Position numbers and translations under genes: made by a program. A stretch of 64,000 nt of DNA from contig PAJV01000046.1 of assembly GCA_002706765.1 (NCBI GenBank), forward strand, positions 48,358 to 112,357, read 5' to 3'. This document shows positions 28,367 through 38,029 of the stretch, piece by piece (position 1 is the stretch's first letter; each line of letters starts with the position of its first letter). This stretch comes from Gimesia sp. GTDB lineage: Bacteria; Planctomycetota; Planctomycetia; Planctomycetales; Planctomycetaceae. The notes below the pieces were generated by a model. It did not search any database. It was not told where the DNA came from and worked only from the letters and a program-made list of their open reading frames with translations.

Positions 28367-29944
28367 TTAGTGTTTGAAATGCCGCCGGCCGGTAAAGATC
28401 ATCGCAATACCATGCTCATTACAGGCATTGATCACTTCCTCATCTTTTACTGATCCACCTGGTTGAATAATGGCAGTTACACCAGCTTTGGCAGCTTCAT
28501 CAACTCCATCTCGAAACGGGAAGAACGCATCAGATGCCACGACGGCTCCCTGGCTCCGCTCCCCGGCTTTATAAGCGGCTATATAGGAAGAGTCCAGACG
28601 GCTCATCTGACCTGCCCCTGCTCCCAGCAGCATTTCATCCTTTGCCAACACGATCGCGTTTGATTTTACATGCTTACAGACAATCCAGCCAAATGCCAGA
28701 TCGTTCATTTCCTGAAGCGATGGTTCGCGACTGGTTACGACTTTCCAATCAGCGGAATCATCACGTAGTTCATCTTTTTCCTGAACAAGCAGGCCTCCGG
28801 AGACTCTACGATAATCAAGCGAGGCAACCTCAGGTGCTTTCATCATAGGGCATTTCATGAGTCTGACATTTTTTTTCCACTTGGGTTTCGTCGTCAGCAA
28901 CTCAAAAGCCTCTGGTTCATAATCAGGTGCAATAATCGCTTCAATAAAGCGGTTGGGTTCACATAATTTTTCCGCAGTTGCTTTGTCCAGAGAACGATTG
29001 AAACTGATGATCGATCCAAAGGCGCTGATCGGGTCTCCTGCATAAGCTTTTTCAAAGGCTTCCACCAGTGAATCCGCGGTAGCACAACCGCAAGGATTGG
29101 TATGCTTAATCACGACCGCGGCAGGTTTATCAAAATCGCCAGCAATCTGCAGAGCCGCATCCAGATCGAGATAGTTGTTGTAGGAAAGTTCTTTTCCGTT
29201 TAACTGCTCTGCCTGTGCCACACTTGCTGCCGGCGGTTGTTTCTCAACATAGAATGCTGCGCTTTGATGGGGGTTTTCACCATATCGCAACTGATCGCGG
29301 CGAACCAGGTTGATACTGATCTGTTGGTCAAATCGTGTGGAGTCACTGCCTGGCAGAACGGATGCCATGTAATTAGCAACGGCACGATCATAGCACGCCG
29401 TCATCTCAAAGGCAGCTGCCGAAAGCTGCAGACGTAACTCTGCGGTCAGTGGGCCTGACTGTAAGGCTTCCAGTACATGAGAGTACTGAGTCTGCGAAGT
29501 CACAATTCCCACATAAGCATGATTCTTGGCAGCTGACCTTACCATGCTGGGACCGCCGATATCGATCTGTTCAATCGCCTCTGAGAGAGAGACTTCTGGT
29601 TTGGCAATCGTTTCTTCAAATGGATAAAGATTACAGACCACCAGTTCAAAGGGAACAATCTCAAATTCCTGAATGGAAGCCGCATCACTGGCCAGATCGG
29701 GACGCCCCAGAATTGCGCCGTGGACCTTGGGATGTAATGTCTTTACACGCCCGTCCATTATCTCAGGAAATCCCGTGTATTCTGAGATATCGATGACTTG
29801 GACTCCCTGCTCTTCAAGATAGCGGCGCGTGCCACCTGTAGAGATAAATTCAAAACCCAGTTCTGCCAGGCCTTTTACAAATCCATCAAGTCCCGTTTTA
29901 TCACTGACACTTACTAGTGCACGACGTGGATGCGAATTACTCAT
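28367..29944 (-). CDS. purH: Bifunctional AICAR formyltransferase / IMP cyclohydrolase
   Basis: A protein of about 525 residues with the full PurH architecture. The N-terminal MGS-like IMP cyclohydrolase domain has RALVSVSDKTGL, FISTGGTRRYLEEQG and EIMDGRVKTLHPKVHGAILGR. The AICAR formyltransferase domain has LRYGENPHQSAAFY, VVIKHTNPCGCA, GAGQMSRLDS and VTAIIQPGGSVKDEEVI. Together they catalyse the last two steps of IMP synthesis, using 10-formyltetrahydrofolate. The ATG at 29944 gives the usual start position; a TTG at 29959 preceded by AGGTGA is a possible alternative adding five residues. It is a single gene here, not in a purine operon. Confidence 0.96.
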   Translation of the reverse strand: MSNSHPRRALVSVSDKTGLDGFVKGLAELGFEFISTGGTRRYLEEQGVQVIDISEYTGFPEIMDGRVKTLHPKVHGAILGRPDLASDAASIQEFEIVPFELVVCNLYPFEETIAKPEVSLSEAIEQIDIGGPSMVRSAAKNHAYVGIVTSQTQYSHVLEALQSGPLTAELRLQLSAAAFEMTACYDRAVANYMASVLPGSDSTRFDQQISINLVRRDQLRYGENPHQSAAFYVEKQPPAASVAQAEQLNGKELSYNNYLDLDAALQIAGDFDKPAAVVIKHTNPCGCATADSLVEAFEKAYAGDPISAFGSIISFNRSLDKATAEKLCEPNRFIEAIIAPDYEPEAFELLTTKPKWKKNVRLMKCPMMKAPEVASLDYRRVSGGLLVQEKDELRDDSADWKVVTSREPSLQEMNDLAFGWIVCKHVKSNAIVLAKDEMLLGAGAGQMSRLDSSYIAAYKAGERSQGAVVASDAFFPFRDGVDEAAKAGVTAIIQPGGSVKDEEVINACNEHGIAMIFTGRRHFKH

Positions 29945-30253
29945 TTGTTTTTTCGTCAATCACCTGAGAATACAGAAGAAACAAAGTCCCTCTGTCGTTT
30001 TAAGAAGTTCCCCGTGCCTGATATAAACAGACTTCCAGCTGCAGAGTATGCCAGAGTCGTTCCATGCACAACACGGACTCAGTTTAGCCAGTAGGCGTTC
30101 AGAAAACAAATGAGAGCTGAGTAGCAGGAGAGGCACGAAATGCAGATTCAGTGCTTTGTCAAGCTGGAAATTGAAGGTTGGTTGTGTTGTTTACGTGCTC
30201 CGTTATCGCACTCTCGTGGTATCTATCAACCCCAAATTTAAAATGACACTCCA
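29945..30253. other. Intergenic region upstream of purH
   Basis: About 309 bases between two minus-strand genes. It must contain the purH promoter. I see no PurR-like palindrome, riboswitch motif or small gene. Confidence 0.4.
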
Positions 30254-31534
30254 CTAGTTATCGGCGTTTTCACTATCGGCAGGAGTCTCTGCCTGCGGAT
30301 CCTTAACGGCAGATTCTGGCACCACCTCGGGAAGAATCGGATACTTATCCTGATTTTTAAATCGGATCGGAAATGGCAGATCCTTCTGTTTCAGACACAA
30401 AATAATCCCAGATTCTGAAGCGCAGAAGATCCGATCCGTCTGCTCATTCATGAGTTTAACCTGAAATTTACGAAGAGGAACAGCCGAAAGAACTGCACCG
30501 TCGGTGCGGGACAGCACCAGTAAATTTCCAAGTTCATCTGTCGCATAGACACGAGTCGGCGACATTGAGATAAATCGTGAGCCCAGAGGTTGCCACCATT
30601 GCTCCTGACCTGACAGAGCTGAAAGCTGAAACAGACCGTTTTTCTTTGAGGAAATATAGACTTCATTCTCCAGGACAGAAACAGGCATGACTAATGGAAA
30701 TGAGGTTCGAATCCTCCAGCGCACAATACCATTCAATATATTCAGACAATACAGATTCTGGTCTTCAGAGGCCAGAAAAATGCTTTTATCATCTTCAGCG
30801 AGATTGGCGGAAATCGGTGCGTCAGTCTCGAACTGAAATGCAAGTTGCCGCTCCTGAAGTGTTACTGAATAAAGTGATCCATCCTGACTGGCAAACAGTA
30901 AAGTCCGATTTGTAACCAGGGCAGGAGTGTTGATCGCATCACCTGTCTGATAGGTCCATCGAATTGCTCTTTCCCGCCAAGCCGGCAGTCTGGACTCATT
31001 ACTTAATTCGTCCAGTTTTTCCAAATCCCATGCATACACCCGACCACTCAATGTGCCCACAAAAATTGTATCTTCATCTACTGTGAGGCTGGTTGAAGGG
31101 GAGCCCGGCAGTTGCAGTTCCCAGTCGATTTCGCCATTCAAACGCTCAATCGCGTACAATTTTGTACCTACTGTGATGTAAACATATTTGGAATTGGATA
31201 CCGGGGGATAACTGATATTGTTTCCACGCCCTAACTGAGTCGACCACAGTTTTTTGCCAGTTTCATTATTGAATGCAGTGATAATGCCGGCTGTGGAAAG
31301 GGCATAGAGATTGATTTCATCAATGGTCAGATGCACGATCCGGTCCCGTTGTGGATCCACCGTCGCCTGGCCCCACCAGACACGTTCGAGATCGTATTGT
31401 CCCAATTGCCGCTGTGTCGGTATCGTGATACCTACCGAAGATTCATTTAATCGCTGAGCCATCAGGCAATCAGTTCCGGAAACTGAAAGCACTAATGTCA
31501 GCAAAGCAGTCGTCAATTTCTTCCAAACAGGCAT
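30254..31534 (-). CDS. Exported PQQ-type beta-propeller repeat protein
   Basis: A 426-residue protein with a signal peptide (residues 1-26, ending GTDCLMA). The mature part contains repeated PQQ-like blade motifs: GIITAFNNETGKKLWSTQLG, KLYAIERLNGEIDWELQLPG, NLYCLNILNGIVRWRIRTS and GLFQLSALSGQEQWWQPLG. These fold into a beta-propeller of the kind used for protein binding, as in BamB, or for enzyme scaffolding. The complete set of metal/PQQ ligands of a quinoprotein dehydrogenase is not seen, so a structural role is more likely. The C-terminal 35 residues are Pro/Asp/Glu-rich. It is probably periplasmic. Its neighbour purH is unrelated. Confidence 0.8.
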   Translation of the reverse strand: MPVWKKLTTALLTLVLSVSGTDCLMAQRLNESSVGITIPTQRQLGQYDLERVWWGQATVDPQRDRIVHLTIDEINLYALSTAGIITAFNNETGKKLWSTQLGRGNNISYPPVSNSKYVYITVGTKLYAIERLNGEIDWELQLPGSPSTSLTVDEDTIFVGTLSGRVYAWDLEKLDELSNESRLPAWRERAIRWTYQTGDAINTPALVTNRTLLFASQDGSLYSVTLQERQLAFQFETDAPISANLAEDDKSIFLASEDQNLYCLNILNGIVRWRIRTSFPLVMPVSVLENEVYISSKKNGLFQLSALSGQEQWWQPLGSRFISMSPTRVYATDELGNLLVLSRTDGAVLSAVPLRKFQVKLMNEQTDRIFCASESGIILCLKQKDLPFPIRFKNQDKYPILPEVVPESAVKDPQAETPADSENADN

Positions 31535-32048
31535 AGCACAATCTTTTTCAAGATGAGTTTTAGAACAGCGTTCTTTTCAGAACAAAAAATGTTCCGGACC
31601 AGAGAGACCAGACAGTAGTTGCACACTCCAAGTCTACAATACAGACTGCCATAGACCGAAATCGGTCTGAAAAAAGCAACTCCATCGCAGGATTTTCGGC
31701 ATGCACCCTGGCTAACACATCCTATTCTACCCACTCTCCCAAACGAGAATCCAGCTTTGTTATCACATCATTTTAAGAATTTCCACCAATACCACTGAAC
31801 ATTCCCCTACAATCTTGGTCCATGAGCCGTCGAAGATAAAACTGGCACTGACTTGAGAACACTTTTGCCCTTCTGACTCGTTTCATTTTTATTTTTTCAT
31901 CAGTGGCGATGTTTTAAAACAGTCATCTCACAGAAAGTTCCTGTCCCGCTTTTACACGATATGATAAAATGATTGAACAGTCGACTGAGCTTCAGTCAGG
32001 TACTCTGACAAATAAAATATCTTAATACGGACATGAGAAAACAGCATC
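31535..32048. other. Divergent intergenic region
   Basis: About 514 bases between divergent genes. The only structure noted is the hairpin GACTGA GCT TCAGTC at 31983-31997, 52 bases before the gene at 32049. Several short ORFs occur, but none has a ribosome-binding site or protein-like composition. Confidence 0.45.
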
Positions 32049-33365
32049 ATGTTTACTGAATTTTATTTCCGGTCATCATCCTCTACGACATTCCTGGTCT
32101 GCCTGTTGTTTTCGATTACTGCTTTTCAGGTACCAGGGAATTGCGACCTGATTAAATTGAAGGCAGGGGGAGAAATACGCGGCAAACTGCAAAGACATGA
32201 CTCGGACACAGAGGAAATTCGAATCATTGAAACTTTGAGTGGCAGCAGAATTGCGGTCGCTGCCCGGCAGATCGAATTTGTTACCAATCGTCCGCTGTCT
32301 GTGGAGGAATATGAAACCCGTGCCAGGCAAATCTCGGATACTGTTCAAGAACATCTGGAACTGGCTGAGTGGTGCTCTGAAAATCATCTGATTTCGCAAC
32401 GTCACGAAGAACTGGAAAAAGTTTTATTACTGGACCCGGATCACGCGAAAGCACGTGCGGCACTGGGTTATACAAACAGAGATGGAGAGTGGATGACCCG
32501 CGATGATGTCATGCGGAAAAATGGTTACATCAAATATAAAGGGCGATACGTCTCTACGGCAGAACTTGAACTTCTGGAAAAGAATGAAGCAGAAATTGCT
32601 GAAGAGCGAAAATGGTTTAAGAAAATCAAGCTCTGGCTGACACTAATGAATAGTAACGATGTCCAGTCACAGCAGGATGGTTTAAAAAACATCCAGTCTA
32701 TCAACGACCCGTTCGCAGTAGCAGCCCTGGCGCGGCTGATGGGAAAACATGAAAATTACCTGGTGCGTTCGCTGCTCGTCACGACTCTGTCACAGATTAC
32801 GGGTGACAAGCCTCTCAGACCACTGGCAGAGCTGGCATTGTCAGATCCCCTGCAGGCAATTCGCGAATCAGCACTGCAGGCACTTTCCCGAAGGGATGCA
32901 TCTCAAGCGATCGTCTACTTTATTGAAGCTTTGAAAAACAGATCCAACCTGATTGTCCGGAGAGCTGGTGAAGGTCTGGAAGTCATCGGAGACGAATCCG
33001 TAGTACCGGAACTGATCTCTGCACTGGTCACCAGCCATACTTACCGTGTCCGAGTTCCCGATACCAGTTCAACATACAGCTTCGGTGCAAATGGAACGTT
33101 TGGAAATACAGGCGTGGTTTTACCGCCTGAGATTGAAGCGGGACTGCTGGCAGGTCGGTATCCAAATGGAGTGATCGTACTCCCCTCACAACAACCCAGA
33201 GTGCGTATGCGAACTGTCTCAGTCAAACATAACCATCAAAATGAAGCCGTACTGTCCGCCCTGCAGGAGATCACACAACAGAACTTTGGATACAATCAGA
33301 GACTCTGGCAGCTCTGGTGGTCTTCCACTCAAAACAAAACAGGAATTGTTCCCGTAGTCCAGTAA
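32049..33365 (+). CDS. Exported HEAT-repeat protein
   Basis: A 438-residue protein with a signal peptide (residues 1-33). The mature protein begins with a small beta-rich domain (CDLIKLKAGGEIRGKLQRHD, then IAVAARQIEFVTNRPLS), similar in style to the SH3-like segments found in planctomycete envelope proteins. A TPR-like pair of helices (about 95-140, LEKVLLLDPDHAKARAALGY) and the segment NRDGEWMTRDDVMRKNGYIKYKGRYVS follow. From about 200 come HEAT-type repeats (FAVAALARLMGKHENYLVRS, LQAIRESALQALSRRDASQA, LIVRRAGEGLEVIGD). The last 90 residues contain a Gly/Pro-rich loop and a conserved WQLWWSS end. Its function is unknown; a scaffold in the cell envelope is inferred. Confidence 0.75.
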   Translation: MFTEFYFRSSSSTTFLVCLLFSITAFQVPGNCDLIKLKAGGEIRGKLQRHDSDTEEIRIIETLSGSRIAVAARQIEFVTNRPLSVEEYETRARQISDTVQEHLELAEWCSENHLISQRHEELEKVLLLDPDHAKARAALGYTNRDGEWMTRDDVMRKNGYIKYKGRYVSTAELELLEKNEAEIAEERKWFKKIKLWLTLMNSNDVQSQQDGLKNIQSINDPFAVAALARLMGKHENYLVRSLLVTTLSQITGDKPLRPLAELALSDPLQAIRESALQALSRRDASQAIVYFIEALKNRSNLIVRRAGEGLEVIGDESVVPELISALVTSHTYRVRVPDTSSTYSFGANGTFGNTGVVLPPEIEAGLLAGRYPNGVIVLPSQQPRVRMRTVSVKHNHQNEAVLSALQEITQQNFGYNQRLWQLWWSSTQNKTGIVPVVQ

Positions 33366-33382
33366 TGATAATCTGCCTTGCT

Positions 33383-34738
33383 TCAGTTCAGACTTTGGGA
33401 CGTACCCGTCAAAGCCTCTCGGAGTGGATCAAGATATTGATCATAATTCTTCCAGCGATCCAGGCCGGACCTGTTCATCGGCCTGCGCACCTGCCAGTTA
33501 CTCGCCGTTGTCACAGGTCGTGAATTGTCTTCAAACGAAAGACAGGCATCATCCCAGGCCATCCCCGTCCATTCAATCAGTTTCCGGGAGACGTCTTCCT
33601 GCTGGTTCACCAGATCAGTATAATGCAGATCAAAAGGAGTTGTTGGCAATACTTCCAGCCAGTGTTGCATCAGGCGTTCGTACTCTCGAAAGTAAAGCCC
33701 AACGTGAGTTAACTCAAACGAATACTCATGACCACGTCGAAAACGCTGAAAATAACAGGAAAGACAGGTATCAAGTGGGTGTCTGCGACAGTGAATCACT
33801 TTGGCGTGAGGAAACATGATTGCCAGCAGGCCAAGGTGTAAAAAATTTCCCGGCATCTTATCTACAATTCGCGCAGCCGACTGGTCGAACGTTCGCAGAC
33901 GACGCAGATAGGCATCCGCGAAACCGGAAAATACTTTTTCCGGCAGATAAGGTACACATTCCGGATAGTCCATTTTTTGCGATGCATGCTGTGACATCGT
34001 ACCTGAAATACTGGAAATATCGGGAAGTTCTCCCGCTCCATGAATTTCAGGATGACTCGACAGGATCTGTTCAACCAGAGTCGTACCAGTGCGGGGCATA
34101 CCGACGATAAATACAGGAACCCTGCTCTGATGACCGCAGGCAGCCAGTTCTCTGATACGCTCGGCTGTAAAAACGGTAATGATGCGGTCGATATCTTGTC
34201 GAAAACGGTCGATATCAAATGTGGCACCTTTGTAACGATTGCCCATCTCGTAAAAGGCAAAAGCCTTATCGTATTCTTGAGCATCATTGAAGATTTTACC
34301 GGCTGCAAAGCCCAGGAAACAGCGATCCTGATCAGACAAATCGGTCCTGGCTGACTGTTGCTCAAGCTCAGCCAGAATGGGTTCATCCGATTTAAATTTT
34401 CTGGTTGCTGAATAGTTAAAATATGCTTCTGCATAATCGGGTTTTAATTTCAGAGCGGTCAGATAATGTTCTTCTGAAAGCTCAAATTCTCCCACCAGCC
34501 GATAGATGGCTGCAAGGTTGTGATGATACTCGGCGATTTTCGGATGGAGAGAAATCGCTTTTTTCAGAAGATCGATTCCCAGTGAGTGCTCTCCAGACTG
34601 GGAATTCGCTAATGCATACAGGTGGAGAAACTGAGAATTATTGACGTTGGCTGGATAGTAAGGCCGCATCAGGGCTTCAGCTTTAATCGCCTGATTTGCC
34701 TGCAATAACTTGACAGCTTCGGAAATGATATTGCTCAT
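33383..34738 (-). CDS. Tetratricopeptide-repeat sulfotransferase
   Basis: A 451-residue protein. Residues 1-190 are TPR repeats (HSLGIDLLKKAISLHPKIAE, ELSEEHYLTALKLKPDYAEA) and 205-440 form a sulfotransferase domain. The PAPS 5'-phosphosulfate loop is VGMPRTGTTLVEQILSSHP (PRTGTT at 215-220), and the 3'-phosphate region is near KVIHCRRHPLDTCLSCYFQ. The enzyme transfers sulfate from PAPS to a hydroxyl on protein, sugar or another acceptor; the domain resembles the tyrosylprotein-sulfotransferase-like group. GGAG before the ATG supports the start. It lies only 54 bases downstream of the PqqD-M50-HlyD gene and is probably in the same operon, so the acceptor may be the molecule exported by that cluster. 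Confidence 0.88.
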   Translation of the reverse strand: MSNIISEAVKLLQANQAIKAEALMRPYYPANVNNSQFLHLYALANSQSGEHSLGIDLLKKAISLHPKIAEYHHNLAAIYRLVGEFELSEEHYLTALKLKPDYAEAYFNYSATRKFKSDEPILAELEQQSARTDLSDQDRCFLGFAAGKIFNDAQEYDKAFAFYEMGNRYKGATFDIDRFRQDIDRIITVFTAERIRELAACGHQSRVPVFIVGMPRTGTTLVEQILSSHPEIHGAGELPDISSISGTMSQHASQKMDYPECVPYLPEKVFSGFADAYLRRLRTFDQSAARIVDKMPGNFLHLGLLAIMFPHAKVIHCRRHPLDTCLSCYFQRFRRGHEYSFELTHVGLYFREYERLMQHWLEVLPTTPFDLHYTDLVNQQEDVSRKLIEWTGMAWDDACLSFEDNSRPVTTASNWQVRRPMNRSGLDRWKNYDQYLDPLREALTGTSQSLN

Positions 34739-34792
34739 AATAACTCCGATTCAAGATTGAGATGCTTCTCGTAAGCCGCTGCAATCGTTGAC

Positions 34793-37015
34793 TCAGAGTC
34801 GAAAATGAAACGTTTTGCGAAAGTAGCGCCAGAGCCATTGTCCGGTTGTCAGTTCGCTCACCAGAAACCGTGCCTTACCTCTCATGTTCGAACGAAAAAG
34901 AGTCACGTCTACATCCAGTGGAACAATAGCCTGATAGGCGGTACTGGTCAGTTTTTCCCGCCCGTCTTTATCCGTTACCGTAGGCAACTCACCTCCCATT
35001 TTATTGGAGAGAGTCGGAGGCACATAATCCAGGTGCCCCTGCGCTACTCGCTCTATTTTTGAAGTGTAAATCTTTTCGGGAAGATGTTCCAGTTTTAATT
35101 CAACTTCCTGATCCTGGTTAAAGTCGTTCCGATACTCCTGATCGATAAACAGAACTGCCTGGTACCGAGGTTCAGGCGCAATACTCAGCATGTGAGTGCG
35201 CTCTTCAAGATAACAATTGGCATTTTTGGGATCGAGCGGGGATCCGAACCAGCGGGATAGCTGTTTCTTGGAATCTGACAACTTTGGCTCGGGTTGACTG
35301 GCGGGAGCAATAACCACTCCGCTGACAGGAGCGACCACTTCAAGGTTTTTGATTTGCTCTTTTAGATCTTCAATCCGTTCCTGGATATTTGCCAGCTTTT
35401 CTTCAGAGACCCTGAGACCTGCCAGATCATCCAGGGCACGATATTTTGCAATCTCATCCATCTGAATGTCACGATCCGTATTTAACTGCCGCAATTCATC
35501 CAGCTTTTCGATATTCACGATATTCGCGAGTTTCTGACCTTTGACTACGTGTTGACCCGGTTCGACATAGACCTCTTCAAGTCGCCCACTGCCGGTCGTA
35601 TAAACGTGCTTTACATTGTAACCTTCTACAATAAAGGGTGCTTCAAAATGCATGGGAACGGGAATCAGAAGAATTCCAAGAATCACGGCGGCGGTGACAG
35701 TCAGCGTCGCTGAGACTTTGAAGTAATTCATGGGTTCAGCCCTCGGAGCAGCAATAATTTTGTAAATGTTAAAGACAATACCACCTAAAAATGAAGCGAT
35801 CGATATCACAGCCAGTGTAATTCCAATACTCTGTAAATCGTAAGGCTTCAGCACGGTGTACAGGAACAACGTAATCCCGAACATAATGAACCAGCGATAG
35901 AGTGCGGCGGAAATCGCATAGACGATAAACCAGAACTTGCCCGTTTCCGGCATGAACGGATCACGTTGAGACTCAATTCCCAGGCAATACCAGGCAAACG
36001 TGTCACGCAAATGTTTATCAGCTTTCTGCCTGAGATTGGGAATTTCCAGAAAATCGCTCATCATGTAATAACCGTCGAATCGCATCAACGGGTTGGCATT
36101 GAAGATCACAGTTGTCACAGTCGAAACAAAGAACAGGTTTAATGCCAGGTGATTCAGCAGTCCGGGTTTGGTAAACCACCAGATCCAGACAGCAATCGCT
36201 GACATGATCACCTCGATATACATCCCGGCTCCGCCGATAATAATTCGCTGCCACTTATTTCTCAGCATCCAGGAGTCGGAAACGTCGCAGTAAAGACAGG
36301 GGCTGAATACCAGGAACATGATCCCCATCCCGTGACACTCACCGCCATAATGTTTACATGACAGTCCATGGCCAAATTCGTGGATGACCTTCGCCGCTCC
36401 CAGCACAAACCACATATAAATCAGGTTCGGCCAGCCAAAGAACTGCTGAAACTCCGGAAGACGACTGCGGAAGGCTTCAAACTGTACCCCGATCAGGATC
36501 CAGGAAGAGACAATCAGCAGGGCGAACATCAGCGCCGCCCAGGGTTCCCACATCCATTTGACATAGGGATAAAGTCTTTGAAGACTTGTTTCCGGATCCC
36601 AGCCCGGGAGTCTGAGATAGAGGACATTCTTAAGTGTCGTGGTTAATTTCTTCTTATGTTCTTCCCGACGTTGTTTGATCAGCGTCACCCCCTGACCGGG
36701 TCGTCCACTGGTCAGCAGTCCTTTCCGGTACAGGTCTGAGATCAATTGTTGAATTTCAGAAATGGAAAGCAGCAATGTGGGGTACTGTCGATGTACTTCA
36801 TCTTTGATTTCTTCCGGACAGCGCGCTCCGTTCAATAGATTCAGGATGTAATACTGTTCGGGATGGAGACGGGTATACTTAAGCGAAACGGGATCTTTAA
36901 TGACCCAGTATCCGAGTCCTTTATAATGAATCCACTTACTGATTAAATCATCGCGCACACTTAACGGAATGGGTCGTTCCGTTGAGGATGTCATTGATTC
37001 ACTTAATGTGCTCAT
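34793..37015 (-). CDS. PqqD-like / M50 site-2-protease-like / HlyD fusion protein
   Basis: A 740-residue membrane protein with three parts. Residues 20-105 form a PqqD-like winged-helix domain (YWVIKDPVSLKYTRLHPEQY), a fold used to recognise RiPP precursor leaders. Residues 150-455 hold a multi-pass M50-like region with the metalloprotease motif HEFGH at 212-216 and the second ligand motif NPLMRFDGYY at 308-317. Residues 460-740 form a HlyD-type adaptor with GRLEEVYVEPGQHVVKGQKL, a coiled-coil hairpin (500-575) and a beta-barrel tail. The known homologues of each part suggest binding, intramembrane cleavage and export, but the combined activity is unproven. The downstream partner gene encodes a sulfotransferase and the upstream one a second HlyD protein. 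Confidence 0.88.
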   Translation of the reverse strand: MSTLSESMTSSTERPIPLSVRDDLISKWIHYKGLGYWVIKDPVSLKYTRLHPEQYYILNLLNGARCPEEIKDEVHRQYPTLLLSISEIQQLISDLYRKGLLTSGRPGQGVTLIKQRREEHKKKLTTTLKNVLYLRLPGWDPETSLQRLYPYVKWMWEPWAALMFALLIVSSWILIGVQFEAFRSRLPEFQQFFGWPNLIYMWFVLGAAKVIHEFGHGLSCKHYGGECHGMGIMFLVFSPCLYCDVSDSWMLRNKWQRIIIGGAGMYIEVIMSAIAVWIWWFTKPGLLNHLALNLFFVSTVTTVIFNANPLMRFDGYYMMSDFLEIPNLRQKADKHLRDTFAWYCLGIESQRDPFMPETGKFWFIVYAISAALYRWFIMFGITLFLYTVLKPYDLQSIGITLAVISIASFLGGIVFNIYKIIAAPRAEPMNYFKVSATLTVTAAVILGILLIPVPMHFEAPFIVEGYNVKHVYTTGSGRLEEVYVEPGQHVVKGQKLANIVNIEKLDELRQLNTDRDIQMDEIAKYRALDDLAGLRVSEEKLANIQERIEDLKEQIKNLEVVAPVSGVVIAPASQPEPKLSDSKKQLSRWFGSPLDPKNANCYLEERTHMLSIAPEPRYQAVLFIDQEYRNDFNQDQEVELKLEHLPEKIYTSKIERVAQGHLDYVPPTLSNKMGGELPTVTDKDGREKLTSTAYQAIVPLDVDVTLFRSNMRGKARFLVSELTTGQWLWRYFRKTFHFRL

Positions 37016-37084
37016 AAGCCCGTTCTGAAATCAATCAGTAAAAGAATGTGATTTAAATCTGTCTGCTTCTGCCGGATGCTGAGA

Positions 37085-38029
37085 TTATTTGGCATCACTC
37101 TTCTGGGCGACCTTGCTCTCTGGCTTATCAGTCATAATCTTCATCGTCGCCATGTAACCAGCTTTCAGATCATCATCCAAATTTTCGACTTCCGCCCAGA
37201 CCCGTATCGATTTTCCGTGAATCGGTTCTACTTCGACATCAACAAAAATGATCTTACCTGGATACGATTTATCTTCGATCGGCAGACGCACACCGGGAAT
37301 ATCCAACTGGACTTCTACCGGAGTTCCGATCTGAAACTTCCAGGTATCATCGATATTAACATAGCTTTCGACTTTGACCCGTTTAGTGCTGACAAGTTCC
37401 AGAACTTCGTCTCCATGCCGGACAACTTCTCCCGTCGATCGAAACTTTTTGGTAACGATGCCATCAAAGGGAGCAATGATTTTAGTCTCCTCAATTTGCG
37501 CATCGATTTCATCCAGCTGTAATTTATTCATTTCGAATTCCAACTCCGCCTGTTCAATCTGCAGATCACTTTTTTCCGCGTTCAAAGTCAGGCGTTTGAT
37601 ATCCAGCTTTGTAACGGCGTTCGGAACACGCTTATTAATATCCAGGTTAATTTCGAGTTCGACATAAGCGGTATCTCTTGCTTTTTGAGAATAGCGAATT
37701 TCAATATCATTGGTCGCTTTTTTCTTTGCCGTTGCCTTTGCTGCCTGTAAGGCATCACTTTTTAAAGCGGCAATCACCTGGCCTTTTTTGACCAGCTCAC
37801 CTTCATTAGGTTCAACGTACTCAAGTACTCCCGGCCGATCGCTACCCAGGATCACTCGGTCAATCAATTTAATGCGGCAGTTATTGACGGTGATCGATGA
37901 CTTGGAACTGACAGTTGAGTCATCTGCTGGCTGCTTGTCGTCTGCACAGAGAAGGTCTTCACCCGGAACCAGGCAGAGTCCCCACGCCAGCATCGAGTAG
38001 ATCAAAGTATTCTTCAAAGTTAAATTCAT
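37085..38029 (-). CDS. HlyD-family periplasmic adaptor protein
   Basis: A 314-residue exported adaptor with a signal peptide (residues 1-29, ending DLLCA). The biotinyl-lipoyl half motif RPGVLEYVEPNEGELVKKGQ leads into a long alpha-helical hairpin (about 85-180), then the second half EETKIIAPFDGIVTKKFRST and a beta-barrel domain. Such proteins bridge an inner-membrane pump and an outer-membrane channel in RND or ABC systems, but no pump or channel gene is adjacent. GGAA eight bases before the ATG supports the start. It lies 69 bases upstream of the PqqD-M50-HlyD gene on the same strand, and the sulfotransferase follows, so all three probably form one operon. Confidence 0.9.
   Translation of the reverse strand: MNLTLKNTLIYSMLAWGLCLVPGEDLLCADDKQPADDSTVSSKSSITVNNCRIKLIDRVILGSDRPGVLEYVEPNEGELVKKGQVIAALKSDALQAAKATAKKKATNDIEIRYSQKARDTAYVELEINLDINKRVPNAVTKLDIKRLTLNAEKSDLQIEQAELEFEMNKLQLDEIDAQIEETKIIAPFDGIVTKKFRSTGEVVRHGDEVLELVSTKRVKVESYVNIDDTWKFQIGTPVEVQLDIPGVRLPIEDKSYPGKIIFVDVEVEPIHGKSIRVWAEVENLDDDLKAGYMATMKIMTDKPESKVAQKSDAK

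Noticed and set aside
33862-34434. 190-codon ORF on the minus strand inside the sulfotransferase gene in another frame
   Set aside because: Same-strand out-of-frame ORF; the sulfotransferase frame has conserved motifs and this one has none.
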